Shown: positions 11,697-22,710 of the stretch, in pieces | Layout: each line of letters starts with the position of its first letter | Numbering within the stretch: position 1 is the stretch's first letter | Assembly: GCA_036924285.1 (NCBI GenBank) | Contig: JAYKYS010000007.1 | Span: forward strand, 30,806,001-30,870,000 | Length of the DNA: 64,000 nt | From: Asterella californica | Lineage: Eukaryota > Streptophyta > Marchantiopsida > Marchantiales > Aytoniaceae | Reading direction: 5' to 3' | Translations under genes and position numbers: made by a program | Notes under the pieces: model-generated | Seen by the model: the letters and a program-made list of their open reading frames with translations, nothing else | The model's database searches: none | Told to the model about the DNA's origin: nothing

Positions 11697-14205
11697 TGTC
11701 GTGTTGTGGATTGGCTAGGGTGTGAAACCATCACATATCCTTCATACGTGTTTGGTGTTGAGGAGCCACTGGGACCTTATCGTGTCAAGATAAGGCTCCA
11801 CGTGGACGATCCGTGTACTCTTCGCTGAGTGGAGATAAGAGTAGTACTCTTGTCGTCACATGTGAGATTGATGTATAAGAAGAGAGGTGTGCGGAGCTTG
11901 AGAGATAGAGTGTAGAGTATCCAAGTCTAGTGGAGTGTGATCAGTATCATCGGATGAAGTAAGCGGCAGTGCGAGTGATAGGCATGAACGGAGAACCCTT
12001 TCGTGCTCCTGATCTTCCACTTGCGCATCCATTCGTCATTAAGATCCATTATCTGCCGCGAGATCATTTTCGAGTATTTATGGTAGCTCATTGGGGAGAG
12101 TCGTTTATGGCTGCGGTGATGGCTACTCCGGATCCTATCGTTCTTCCTATTGTCACTTACGACGCTGTTTGGGATCTTACTGTCTACATCTTGCTCTGAT
12201 GTGGTATGGATCCTCCGTTGGATCTGAACTTCCCAGCGAGAGTTCCGTTCAACACTTGGGTCGAAATACGATGTTACAGTCGTCCAAAGGTGGCGCATCG
12301 TGAGTTTGTCGTGAGGAACTTCGGTGAGGATTATTATAACCAGATAATAACTTCATCTGTTCCTTTTGTAGTTCCGTTTATTGTCAACCGTTTTAGAGTC
12401 GGGATTCTGACTCTCTATTGAGCGTAGTTTGTACTTCGTGTTTACGTGCTTCGTGGTCGACGGCATCGTCAACGGCACGTGTTTGGAGTTTGTTCAATAT
12501 AAACTTTGAGGCCTAAATGGTACTCTTGGATAAAAATTCGTTCTTTGTGTGTTTGTCATGTGAGTGAAGACAAAACCTTTTTTGTCAACTTGTTTCTCAT
12601 TGGTCGAAAGTTTGACCAATCACTTTCTACCAAGTTCCTTTCACGTTTTCGAGGGTAGAGACACTTCCCGTGGTCCATTCGCGGAGTGTGAGCTATGGTT
12701 GGAAAGCTTGGGAGACGAGGATGCCCGTGGACTCGATGGTTGCTGGATTTGAAGCGCGGATGAGAAAGTTACGATCAATTGAAGCTGAGGGGGTCAAATT
12801 CGTGACCAATTTCATTTCCGTGAGGTCTTTCTCGCTTTCTGGGAGTTCTGTGAGGTTGCTGGAGATGAATTGACTGTTGCCGGAAAGCTCTTGAGATGGG
12901 CTTGCTGATGGACTCAGAGATCGATCGATTCCAAGCCGGAGTGAAAAAGTTATGGCCAGCTGAAGTTGGGTGTCTCAAATCGGAGGTTATGATAGTAAGC
13001 GACTGTAAACATGAGACATTGAGAGAGATATGGGGAGTTTGAGGTCGAATTTTGCTATGAAACCTTCCAGGGTCTGAGAAGGTACAGTCAGCTACCTACC
13101 TGTGAAATTTTGGATTATTGGGTTGAAGAGAAACGTTGTTTTTTGTGCACAAGGGTCTGCATATCGCCTTGTGTCATTGACGAAAAGGGCTTGGATCATT
13201 CCGAGAGTTTGGTTGAGGATCTGCTGGTGAAACTTTACAGAGTGGTAGTGATGGTGACTCATTAGCTTCCTGAGAAGTTTGAGCCGTTTTGATCGAGCGG
13301 TTTGTGAGGAATCGAACAGCAAAGTTCTGTCGAAATAGTATCATGTTATAAAAACAGCGATAAGGGCTTGATCGTTCGGAGAGTTTGGTTGAAGATCTGC
13401 TGGTGAAATTTTACAGAGTGGTAGTGATGGTGACACATTAGCTTCCTGAGAAGTTTGAGCTGTTTTGATCGAGTGGTTTGTGAGGAATCGAACAGCAAAG
13501 TTCTGTTGAAATAGTATCGTGTTATAGAAACAGCGAACTTTGGAAGGGCATAGATGCCAACTCAGAGATGATCTCTCTGCATGTAATACCTTAATAGAGA
13601 GATTATTCTACAGGCTATCTGCTGGCCTTGGTTTCATCTCATTCTGAGGAGTGGTTGAGGAGTGACAGCGAGGTAAAGTTGAGAGGTTCTTGCTCTGAAA
13701 GGCGCAAGAGTTAAGACTCTTTTTTTGAAGAACAGGTCGACCTGGAGGTTTTGCCAGTGCTTCAGAGCACTTGATCATGGGTATGGAGAGTTGTTGACTG
13801 TATTTCCTGTGTTTGGATCCTCTCCATACCCGCATGCCTGTTTGTACGCCCAGTTGGTTTTGATTGGATTTGTGTGCGGGCGTTGCGCTTAGGTTTCTTT
13901 TGTATTAGGAGTGCTGGTATTTCTCTTGTGGTGAGGCTGGAGTGATGACCAGCAGACCCAAGAGTGCTTGCGGTGATGGCAGGAACAGGTTGCCCGTGCT
14001 TGTTACTCCGGTTCTATTCCTAGTCGAGTAGGAGAGAGATCTGCCGAGAGGACGTGAGGATATCGTAGCGAGAAAGGTTCAAAGTGTACTTGGAGATCAG
14101 AGAGAGGTTTGGGTGGTCACTGGTTCTGAGTCACGGAGTGCGACACGTACTCTCTACAGCTAGATACCCGGTGTATTCCCAGATAAGAAAGCACGTCACA
14201 CGACA
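11697..14205 (+). repeat. C1 5' LTR
   Basis: This is a near-identical partner of 20200-22710. A candidate TATA box (TATAAGA) sits at 11874-11880 and a palindromic G-box-like CCACGTGG at 11798-11805, just after a short hairpin (CTTATC / GATAAG at about 11776-11794). Internal direct repeats occur around 13190-13330 and 13360-13530: two diverged copies of a block containing GAGAGTTTGGTTGA and CTGCTGGTGAAA. Apart from its first bases the LTR is largely unlike the C2 LTR, so C1 and C2 are distinct subfamilies despite similar proteins. Confidence 0.93.
11798..11880 (+). promoter_or_regulatory. Candidate core promoter of C1 LTR (G-box and TATA)
   Basis: CCACGTGG (11798-11805) contains the CACGTG core bound by plant bZIP and bHLH factors. 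TATAAGA follows at 11874-11880. Both are conserved in the other LTR (20303-20310 and 20379-20385). The assignment rests on sequence match and position only; transcription start is not shown. Confidence 0.4.
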
Positions 14206-14207
14206 GT

Positions 14208-14227
14208 TGGTGAACTCGACGTGAAAC
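14208..14227 (+). promoter_or_regulatory. C1 primer-binding site, tRNA-Trp-like
   Basis: Two bases after the LTR end is TGGTGAACTCGACGTGAAAC. The complement of the 3' end of plant tRNA-Trp(CCA) as I know it would be TGGTGAACCCGACGTGAATC, so about 18 of 20 positions agree and one mismatch could still pair as G-U. C2 (24391) and F (52888) have the same site. Confidence 0.75.
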
Positions 14228-14270
14228 TTCTGGGGTGGAGAGTTAGTGAAGTTCTTCTCAGAACTTTACC

Positions 14271-16637
14271 ATGGCCGAGAGACAAGGAGTTGGAAACCCT
14301 TCGGGCACGATTCCGCTGCAGCTTGATCTTGCTATAGGACAAATGTTCCAAGCATTTGCTCTGTACATGGATCAACAACAAGCTGTTCAGCGGAAGGAGG
14401 CGATGGCTACCAAGGCTTTGCATTCGGTGGTGGGGACATTGGATCAGTTTGAAAGGAGAAACATCTCCAAGTACCTGAAGTTCTATTCTCGAGAGATGGA
14501 GCTGAGTAAGGTACCAAAGAGGGAGATGGTACGGACGTTTGAACTCGCTGTTGTCCCGGAGTTACGGGAACATGTGAAGGGGCTCATTCAAGCTCATGGG
14601 GCTAACTGGGAGGAGTTTTCTCTTCAGTTGAAGGAGGAATACTCTTTGGAGGATGCAGATCGAGTGACTAAGAAGTCATTCATGGAGTGGGTGAACAAAC
14701 CCAACAAGGAACTAGTTGCTACCGAACTACTTCGGGAGTTTGAGAGACAGTTTCTTCAACTATCTCGGATGGAGAAGCTCACACTTGAGAATGACAAAGT
14801 GGAGCTATTTTTACAGTCAGCCAACAGCGAGCTACAAAGGGAGTTAGAGTTGCTGTTGGAAGATCGGACGAAAGACAATGGTCTTACATCTGATTGGAAG
14901 AACGTTAGCGAAGCAGTGGGAGTACTTGCGAAGCGAGAATATCGAAGAGGGAAGGTGGTTGTGACTCAAGCACCAAGACCACCGCCTATTGTGATACCAC
15001 GAAGGCAACCAACGGTGCAGACTGCTCCTCTACCTACTATTTCACTTCCTACTATTCCTATCACTACGGTTGTACCACAACGAAATCAAGCAATGGAAGA
15101 TTTGGAGAAGAAGATGAGAGACTTACAGATCAAGTTGACAAGGTTGGAGGAGAAGGATGGGGCACCTGAAGGGAGACCTGCACCAAAACAAGGATATGTT
15201 CAGAGGTGTATTTGGTGTGACAACACCGACCATCAACGGAAGGAATGCGGGAGTTTCACTGATGCCTTGCAGCAAGGTATAATTTTCTGGAAGGAAGGAA
15301 AGATCGCCTTGAGAGACAACGGAGAGACTCTGAGGACCAACTTCGGTAGAGGAGGGATGAAGAAAGTTTTGGAGGATCATCTAACAATGCATGATGTGGC
15401 ATCGGTAGAAGTTTCTATCTATGGAGTCGAGGTGATTAGCAAAAAGGAGAATGCCTTTTTGAAACATGAGGATACCACTGATATGTGGAGTCACGCTGTG
15501 AGCACGAACAGAAAGGGGAAAATGGCAAGGGAGGAGTTGCTCAGAACAGCCACAGCAATCAGGAGTGCTACTGGATGGGATGATCCCGTAGATGCTATGT
15601 CCGTTCATGCCTACGTAGCCAAGGCTCAACATGAAGCTATCATGGAAGAGAAGCGTAGGAGAGACGAGGCTGGTCCAAGTGAGGAGAGAGCGGCTCCCAA
15701 GAGGCAACTAAGAGGAGATAGACTCCGACAGGAGACTGCACCTCTACGAGAAGAAGCTATGGATGACGTCCTACCTTCTGGGAGTGCAGAGAAGGGTAAG
15801 GGTAGGGAGAAGGGCAAAGCTCCCATGTATAAGCTGCAATCAGACATTGAAGCAGCAACCAACATGAAAGAGGTGTTGCAAGAGAAGGTGCTCAATACAA
15901 AGATTGAGTTTACCTTGCGAGAGATCCTCGAGATTGCGAAGAAGGAGTTTCATGATGTCATCATTGACATTATCAAGCGGAAGAGACAATTGACGGGAGA
16001 GACCGCAGTGTCCAGTGCTCTAGACACAGTGATTACAGAGGAAGAGGAGCGAGAGTTGGTTCATTCTTACAACACTCGTAAAGTTCGGTTTGATGTGGAT
16101 AAGGAAGAGGACGATAAGATCTCTAGTCATTACACTAGAGGGCATTGGGCAAGAGCCACTACTGAAACCTTAGTGAATGTAGGAGAGATGAAAGATCCGG
16201 TGGTTGCTCTCATCGATCATGGATCTGAGATCAATATTATCTCTAAAGACATCTACAAGCAGGGTGGATGGCCTGTTGATATAGATCATGGTTGGATGAT
16301 CCGAGCAGCAAACAACACACGAGGAGAACTCTATGGTGCTTGTCCGGATGTGAAGGTGAAGATAGGGAATGTGGTACTTGAACAAAACTTCTTTGTTCAA
16401 GATACTACTTCCTATCCGGTTATTCTTGGTCAACCATTCATTACAGCTGTAAGGATGGAGACTAAGGTGTTGGATGACGGTTCTGCTTATGCTCGGATCA
16501 GGAGTCAGGATGGCAAAACAACGGTACAGTTCTTGACTGTGTCTGCTAATCATGAGCGTAACCGAGATTACTTGCGGAGCGTGTCTCTACCCAAAGTCAC
16601 TGAAGAATTTAAGGATTTTTCCAGAGGGCCACTATAG
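14271..16637 (+). CDS. gag-pr: C1 Gag-protease polyprotein (788 aa)
   Basis: This encodes the structural Gag and the retropepsin that processes it. Residues 1-240 form an alpha-helical, charged capsid-like region (motifs KKSFMEWVNKP, ELLREFERQF) shared with C2 and F. A Pro-rich linker follows, then one CX2CX4HX4C zinc knuckle at residues 313-326. After a long charged region comes the aspartic protease, with its catalytic site at residue 649 reading D-H-G-S in place of the usual D-S/T-G, followed by a conserved VILGQPF flap-distal motif. The ATG at 14271 is chosen because it opens the frame 66 bp after the LTR and matches the Gag start of C2. The frame is intact, unlike in every other family-C copy here. 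Pol follows in the -1 frame, overlapping by 25 nt. Confidence 0.9.
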   Translation: MAERQGVGNPSGTIPLQLDLAIGQMFQAFALYMDQQQAVQRKEAMATKALHSVVGTLDQFERRNISKYLKFYSREMELSKVPKREMVRTFELAVVPELREHVKGLIQAHGANWEEFSLQLKEEYSLEDADRVTKKSFMEWVNKPNKELVATELLREFERQFLQLSRMEKLTLENDKVELFLQSANSELQRELELLLEDRTKDNGLTSDWKNVSEAVGVLAKREYRRGKVVVTQAPRPPPIVIPRRQPTVQTAPLPTISLPTIPITTVVPQRNQAMEDLEKKMRDLQIKLTRLEEKDGAPEGRPAPKQGYVQRCIWCDNTDHQRKECGSFTDALQQGIIFWKEGKIALRDNGETLRTNFGRGGMKKVLEDHLTMHDVASVEVSIYGVEVISKKENAFLKHEDTTDMWSHAVSTNRKGKMAREELLRTATAIRSATGWDDPVDAMSVHAYVAKAQHEAIMEEKRRRDEAGPSEERAAPKRQLRGDRLRQETAPLREEAMDDVLPSGSAEKGKGREKGKAPMYKLQSDIEAATNMKEVLQEKVLNTKIEFTLREILEIAKKEFHDVIIDIIKRKRQLTGETAVSSALDTVITEEEERELVHSYNTRKVRFDVDKEEDDKISSHYTRGHWARATTETLVNVGEMKDPVVALIDHGSEINIISKDIYKQGGWPVDIDHGWMIRAANNTRGELYGACPDVKVKIGNVVLEQNFFVQDTTSYPVILGQPFITAVRMETKVLDDGSAYARIRSQDGKTTVQFLTVSANHERNRDYLRSVSLPKVTEEFKDFSRGPL

Positions 16638-19600
16638 AGCGAGAGTATAGTGGTACCGATACACAAGAGAAGATACTCTCGTTGGAGAAGGATAGTGCCT
16701 TTTGTACAGGAGTGGTGAGATATTCGGAGAGTGGATTTGCTGTGTATACACAGCTTGCTGATCTTCAGAAATGGGAGAAGAAAGCTGTGCAAAGAACCCA
16801 AAAAGATCTAAAAAGAGTTGGTGTGCTTAGTGAGGAGGATAAGATAGAGGGCGTTTACATGGAGATGGATTTGGATGATCCTTTGGAAGAACTTTGTAAG
16901 GTTGAACAAGGGAATGAAGACCAAGTTGTCTACATACGTTCTATGGAGCTTTACTCGGCTATAGAGTCATTCCAGATACCTGAAGTCAGAGTTGAGACCA
17001 GGTATAAAACGGTGGATAAAAAGGTGAAGCCGGTTGCACAACCGCTTCCTAGCGACTCTGACCAACGAGTTCAACAAGCCTCAAAGGAGAAGAGCTTACG
17101 GTATCCTGATCAGATAGGTCACAAGTTTACAGAAGCTATGCTTAAGGAGTTGAAGGTTGGTTCTACAGATTTTCTTCTACCTGCTGAGGAGAAGGAGTTC
17201 AAAGAGATGTTAAGTAGGCACGGGAAAACATTTGCTTTTGAGCCTTCAGATATTGGGTGTGTAGATCCAAGCGTTGTAGCACCGATGATCATATTTACGG
17301 TACCGCATACGCCTTGGGACTTGAGACCAATTCTCGTACCTAGGGCACATCTGCCTAAGCTTATGGAGCTTCTAAAGGAGAAGATGTGGATGAGAATCCT
17401 TGAGCCATCGTTTGCACCATATTCCAGCCGCTGGTTTACAGTGCCGAAGAAGAGCGGAGCGCTACGGTTCATTCAGGATATGCAACCGGTGAATCAGGTG
17501 ACCATCAAAAATACGGGGATCGGACCTATTGTGGGGGAGTTTGCTGAAGCATTCGCTGGTAGAGCCATTTACTCGATAGGAGACCTCTACTCTGGATACG
17601 ATCAGTTTCAGCTTGCTGAAAAGAGTAGAGATGTCACTACTATGAGGACACCGTTGGGTTTGGTGAGGATGTGCACATTGCCGCAAGGGGCAACAAATTC
17701 TGTTGCACACATGATGAACGGGATGAACAAAGTTCTTCGAGACTTCATCCCGGAGAAGACCATGCCTTTCTTAGATGACATTCCAATCAAAGGATGTGTA
17801 GAGGAGCAGAAGGATGAGAGAGTCGATCAGAGGGGGTGTCGAAAATTTGTGGCTGATCATATTCTAGATTGTGATCAGATTTTATCACGGCTCGGGGAGG
17901 TTCACTTGACACTATCTGGTGCTAAGTCTTCGTTTGGAGTTCGAGAGGTTGTGATTGTGGGGCACTTATGCGGATGGTTTGGTCGCAAACCTGATCCTAA
18001 CAAGGTGGATGCCATACAGCGGATGAAGGACACATGTAGCTCAACAACAGAGGTGCGAAGGTTCTTAGGAGCTTGCGTGTTTTATCATGTGTGGATTCCT
18101 CATTTTGCTCATGTATCAGATCCACTCTATGGTCTGTTACGAAAGAGCACGAAGTTCAGATGGGAGGAGAGGCATATCGAAGCGGTGCAGAAGCTGAAGC
18201 AGTTGTTGTCTTCTCCACCTGTGCTACGAAGGGTGAGTTATGAAGATGGCAAACACGTGATAATCACGGTTGATACAAGTCCGATAGCCATTGGGTGGGC
18301 AGTGGGACAAGATGATGAGGATGGAAACCGGTTTGCAATCAGATTTGGAGCCAAAGTGTTGAGTGAGCGACAACGAAACTACCCACAAGTAAAGCGAGAG
18401 CTATGGGGGATAGTTACTGCGATGAAAGTTGAGAAGGACTATTTGATTGGAGCACCGGTGATAGTGGAGACGGATTGTTTGCCACTGTTAGGGATGATTA
18501 CGAATTGTAACACCCCTGATATCGCTATGTTGCGATGGATTGCTTATATCAAGTCGTTGAATCCGGAATTTAGACACATAGCGGGAAAAGATAACCCGGT
18601 AGCAGATATGTTGTCTAGGGCCAGATATGAGGATGAAGAGGATTTGACAGAAGACACAGAGGATATAGGCACGACCGTCTTTTGTAGAGCTCAGAAGGGA
18701 ATGAAGGAGCATCAAAACTCATTCATGGAGGAGCTATACGAAGGAGAATGGTTAGACATTGGGCGTTATCTTGGTTCACTGACCAAGCAACCAGAATGGA
18801 ATGATGCTCAGTTCAAACAGATCAGGAGGAAGGCTTACAACTACATACAACAAGGGGGCTATCTGTGGAAGCGCGCCAAGCGGAGTGACGAGATGCCGCA
18901 ACGGGTTGTGTGTAAGCAAGAGATGCAAACCCAGCTCATTCAAGAATTCCATGAGAGCTTATGGGCTGGACATCGGGGTATTTATGCCACCTTTACCAAA
19001 CTCAAAGAGAGATATTGGTGGCGTAACATGTACAGAGATGTAGTGCGATTTGTGGAGACGTGTGTAACTTGCCAGATGTACTCTGACATCCGGCATCGAG
19101 ATGAGCTTCATCCTACGTATCCACTTGCAATGCATTACAAGTGGGTAGTAGATCTGGTTACGATGCCGGTTGGGATATGGCAGATGAGATACTTGGTTTT
19201 GGCACGGGAGGATCTATCGAACCAAGTCGAAGGACGCGCTCTGCGCACAAACACTACAGAAGGGGTGTGCAGATTTCTACTTGAAGATGTGATCTGCAGA
19301 TACGGATGTGTTGGGAAGATTACAGCAGACCGTGGAGAACTGAATGCTCACGAAGCTGATATGTTCTTCAAGAGGCGAGGAATCAATTTAGCTCTTACCA
19401 TGGCTTACAACCCAGAAGGAAATGCGAAGAGTGAGCGCGGTCATCCTCCCATCAGGAAAGCGATTGTGAGATCTTGCAACGGAAGGGTGAGAGAATGGCC
19501 AAGGCTTCTACCATTTGCTCTATGGGCCGATCGTACAACTCATAGCTCGGTGACCGGATACATGCCAGCAGAACTAATGCAAGGGCAAAAACCGATCATG

Positions 19601-20134
19601 CCTATCGAAGAGCAAATACCTACTTGGAGTGTTCTACCTTGGGAAGATAATCTCTCTAGAGAGGATCTTCTCGCTCTTAGGATTCGTCAGTTGGAGCGGA
19701 GACTAGAGGATGTGGAGCTAGCTCTGGAACGGTTAAAAAAAGCTCGCTTGAAGAACAAAGACAGATTTGATAAGCGACATCGACTACGACCTAAGAAGAT
19801 CCAGGAAGATGATTGGGTGTTGGTATATGATAGCAGCTTGGATAACCAGCATAGAGCGTTGAGAAAGTTTTCTAAACGCTGGTTTGGGCCTTACGTGGTT
19901 GTTCGTATTCATGACAACGCCACATACGTACTACGTGAGTTGGATGGTGCACGGCTTAAAGTTCCGATTGCAGGAAAACGGATAAAACTCTTTAAGCGAC
20001 GAGATGAAGACCCAGACATTGAGGAGATCAGTGTCGAGTTTGATCTCTCTCAAGATCAAGATGAGAGTCCAGATGAGAGCGTAGAGCCCGAGGGGGAGAC
20101 TCCCGAAGAAGAAGATGAGGAAGAAGTGGTATGA
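16613..20134 (+). CDS. pol: C1 Pol: reverse transcriptase, RNase H, integrase (about 1,170 aa)
   Basis: This is the open frame in the -1 phase relative to gag. It opens right after an in-frame stop at 16610-16612 and overlaps gag by 25 nt, with no good ATG near its start, so expression by frameshift or reinitiation is likely. Counting from 16682: RT with YSSRWF, FIQDMQPVN, LPQGATNS and the catalytic F-L-D-D at 363-366; RNase H with D, E and D in TVDTSP, KRELWG and ETDCLPL; integrase with a zinc-binding HHCC (FHESLWAGH ... CVTCQMY) and catalytic D824, D883 and E918. The C-terminus has the GDWVLVYD / KRWFGPYVV SH3-like module and an acidic tail, with no chromodomain seen. The RT is of the type with an IPIKG extension also common in fungal gypsy elements. 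Confidence 0.92.
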   Translation, partial: GFFQRATIEREYSGTDTQEKILSLEKDSAFCTGVVRYSESGFAVYTQLADLQKWEKKAVQRTQKDLKRVGVLSEEDKIEGVYMEMDLDDPLEELCKVEQGNEDQVVYIRSMELYSAIESFQIPEVRVETRYKTVDKKVKPVAQPLPSDSDQRVQQASKEKSLRYPDQIGHKFTEAMLKELKVGSTDFLLPAEEKEFKEMLSRHGKTFAFEPSDIGCVDPSVVAPMIIFTVPHTPWDLRPILVPRAHLPKLMELLKEKMWMRILEPSFAPYSSRWFTVPKKSGALRFIQDMQPVNQVTIKNTGIGPIVGEFAEAFAGRAIYSIGDLYSGYDQFQLAEKSRDVTTMRTPLGLVRMCTLPQGATNSVAHMMNGMNKVLRDFIPEKTMPFLDDIPIKGCVEEQKDERVDQRGCRKFVADHILDCDQILSRLGEVHLTLSGAKSSFGVREVVIVGHLCGWFGRKPDPNKVDAIQRMKDTCSSTTEVRRFLGACVFYHVWIPHFAHVSDPLYGLLRKSTKFRWEERHIEAVQKLKQLLSSPPVLRRVSYEDGKHVIITVDTSPIAIGWAVGQDDEDGNRFAIRFGAKVLSERQRNYPQVKRELWGIVTAMKVEKDYLIGAPVIVETDCLPLLGMITNCNTPDIAMLRWIAYIKSLNPEFRHIAGKDNPVADMLSRARYEDEEDLTEDTEDIGTTVFCRAQKGMKEHQNSFMEELYEGEWLDIGRYLGSLTKQPEWNDAQFKQIRRKAYNYIQQGGYLWKRAKRSDEMPQRVVCKQEMQTQLIQEFHESLWAGHRGIYATFTKLKERYWWRNMYRDVVRFVETCVTCQMYSDIRHRDELHPTYPLAMHYKWVVDLVTMPVGIWQMRYLVLAREDLSNQVEGRALRTNTTEGVCRFLLEDVICRYGCVGKITADRGELNAHEADMFFKRRGINLALTMAYNPEGNAKSERGHPPIRKAIVRSCNGRVREWPRLLPFALWADRTTHSSVTGYMPAELMQGQKPIMPIEEQIPTWSVLPWEDNLSREDLLALRIRQLERRLEDVELALERLKKARLKNKDRFDKRHRLRPKKIQEDDWVLVYDSSLDNQHRALRKFSKRWFGPYVVVRIHDNATYVLRELDGARLKVPIAGKRIKLFKRRDEDPDIEEISVEFDLSQDQDESPDESVEPEGETPEEEDEEEVV

Positions 20135-20187
20135 TGCCAACCACAACGTATGATTAGGTTGGTGCATACCAGAGGATGCACAGATTC

Positions 20188-20199
20188 AGAGGGGGTGGA
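20188..20199 (+). promoter_or_regulatory. C1 polypurine tract
   Basis: AGAGGGGGTGGA lies immediately before the 3' LTR start (TGTCGTG at 20200). The identical tract precedes the C2 3' LTR at 30419-30430. It primes plus-strand DNA synthesis. Confidence 0.9.
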
Positions 20200-22710
20200 T
20201 GTCGTGTTGTGGATTGGCTAGGGTGTGAAACCACCACATATCCTTCATACGTGTTTGGTGTTGAGGAGCCACTGGGACCTTATCGTGTCAAAAGATAAGG
20301 CTCCACGTGGACGATCCGTGTACTCTTCGCTGAGTGGAGATAAGAGTAATACTCTTGTCGTCACATGTGAGATTGATGTATAAGAAGAGAGGTGTGCGGA
20401 GCTTGAGAGATAGAGTGTAGAGTATCCAAGTCTAGTGGAGTGTGATCAGTATCATCGGATGAAGTAAGCGGCAGTGCGAGTGGTAGGCATGAACGGAGAA
20501 CCCTTTCGTGCTCCTGATCTTCCACTTGCGCATCCATTCGTCATTAAGATCCATTGTCTGCCGCGAGATCATTTTCGAGTATTTATGGTAGCTCATTGGG
20601 GAGAGTCGTTTATGGCTGCGGTGATGGCTACTCCGGATCCTATCGTTCTTCCTATTGTCACTTACGACGCTGTTTGGGATCTTACTGTCTACATCTTGCT
20701 CTGATGTGGTATGGATCCTCCGTTGGATCTGAACTTCCCAGCGAGAGTTCCGTTCAACACTTGGGTCGAAATACGATGTTACAGTCGTCCAAAGGTGGCG
20801 CATCGTGAGTTTGTCGTGAGGAACTTCGGTGAGGATTATTATAACCAGATAATAACTTCATCTGTTCCTTTTGTAGTTCCGTTTATTGTCAACCGTTTTA
20901 GAGTCAGGATTCTGACTCTCTATTGAGCGTAGTTTGTACTTCGTGTTTACGTGCTTCGTGGTCGACGGCATCGTCAACGGCACGTGTTTGGAGTTTGTTC
21001 AATATAAACTTTGAGGCCTAAATGGTACTCTTGGATAAAAATTCGTTCTTTGTGTGTTTGTCATGTGAGTGAAGACAAAACCCTTTTTGTCAACTTGTTT
21101 CTCATTGGTCGAAAGTTTGACCAATCACTTTCTACCAAGTTCTTTTCACGTTTTCGAGGGTAGAGACACTTCCCGTGGTCCATTCGCGGAGTGTGAGCTA
21201 TGGTTGGAAAGCTTGGGAGACGAGGATGCCCGTGGACTCGATGGTTGCTGGATTTGAAGCGCGGATGAGAAAGTTACGATCAATTGAAGCTGAGGGGGTC
21301 AAATTCATGACCAATTTCATTTCCGTGAGGTCTTTCTCGCTTTCTGGGAGTTCTGTGAGGTTGCTGGAGATGAATTGACTGTTGCCGGAAAGCTCTTGAG
21401 ATGGGCTTGCTGATGGACTCAGAGATCGATCGATTCCAAGCCGGAGTGAAAAAGTTATGGCCAGCTGAAGTTGGGTGTCTCAAATCGGAGGTTATGATAG
21501 TAAGCGACTGTAAACATGAGACATTGAGAGAGATATGGGGAGTTTGAGGTCGAATTTTGCTATGAAACCTTCCAGGGTCTGAGAAGGTACAGTCAGCTAC
21601 CTACCTGTGAAATTTTGGATTATTGGGTTGAAGAGAAACGTTGTTTTTTGTGCACAAGGGTCTGCATATCGCCTTGTGTCATTGACGAAAAGGGCTTGGA
21701 TCATTCCGAGAGTTTGGTTGAGGATCTGCTGGTGAAACTTTACAGAGTGGTAGTGATGGTGACTCATTAGCTTCCTGAGAAGTTTGAGCCGTTTTGATCG
21801 AGCGGTTTGTGAGGAATCGAACAGCAAAGTTCTGTCGAAATAGTATCATGTTATAAAAACAGCGATAAGGGCTTGATCGTTCGGAGAGTTTGGTTGAAGA
21901 TCTGCTGGTGAAATTTTACAGAGTGGTAGTGATGGTGACACATTAGCTTCCTGAGAAGTTTGAGCTGTTTTGATCGAGTGGTTTGTGAGGAATCGAACAG
22001 CAAAGTTCTGTTGAAATAGTATCGTGTTATAGAAACAGCGAACTTTGGAAGGGCATAGATGCCAACTCAGAGATGATCTCTCTGCATGTAATACCTTAAT
22101 AGAGAGATTATTCTACAGGCTATCTGCTGGCCTTGGTTTCATCTCATTCTGAGGAGTGGTTGAGGAGTGACAGCGAGGTAAAGTTGAGAGGTTCTTGCTC
22201 TGAAAGGCGCAAGAGTTAAGACTCTTTTTTTGAAGAACAGGTCGACCTGGAGGTTTTGCCAGTGCTTCAGAGCACTTGATCATGGGTATGGAGAGTTGTT
22301 GACTGTATTTCCTGTGTTTGGATCCTCTCCATACCCGCATGCCTGTTTGTACGCCCAGTTGGTTTTGATTGGATTTGTGTGCGGGCGTTGCGCTTAGGTT
22401 TCTTTTGTATTAGGAGTGCTGGTATTTCTCTTGTGGTGAGGCTGGAGTGATGACCAGCAGACCCAAGAGTGCTTGCGGTGATGGCAGGAACAGGTTGCCC
22501 GTGCTTGTTACTCCGGTTCTATTCCTAGTCGAGTAGGAGAGAGATCTGCCGAGAGGACGTGAGGATATCGTAGCGAGAAAGATTCAAAGTGTACTTGGAG
22601 ATCAGAGAGAGGTTTGGGTGGTCACTGGTTCTGAGTCACGGAGTGCGACACGTACTCTCTACAGCTAGATACCCGGTGTATTCCCAGTTAAGAAAGCACG
22701 TCACACGACA
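20200..22710 (+). repeat. C1 3' LTR
   Basis: A 2,511-bp partner of 11697-14205, ending CACACGACA and followed by the target duplication ACGC at 22711-22714, after which the interrupted C2 LTR resumes (CCTAGTGGAGAAG). Confidence 0.95.

Larger units (their letters stand above)
11697..22710 (+). mobile_element. Element C1: complete, young Ty3/gypsy element (family C)
   Basis: An 11,014-bp element with LTRs of 2,509 and 2,511 bp that begin TGTCGTG and end CACGACA, flanked by the 4-bp duplication ACGC (11693-11696 and 22711-22714). The LTRs differ at about ten positions plus one 2-bp indel by eye. It has a primer site, uninterrupted gag-protease and pol frames and a polypurine tract, so it has every part expected of an autonomous element. 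It is the innermost and youngest insertion of the nest. Confidence 0.95.
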
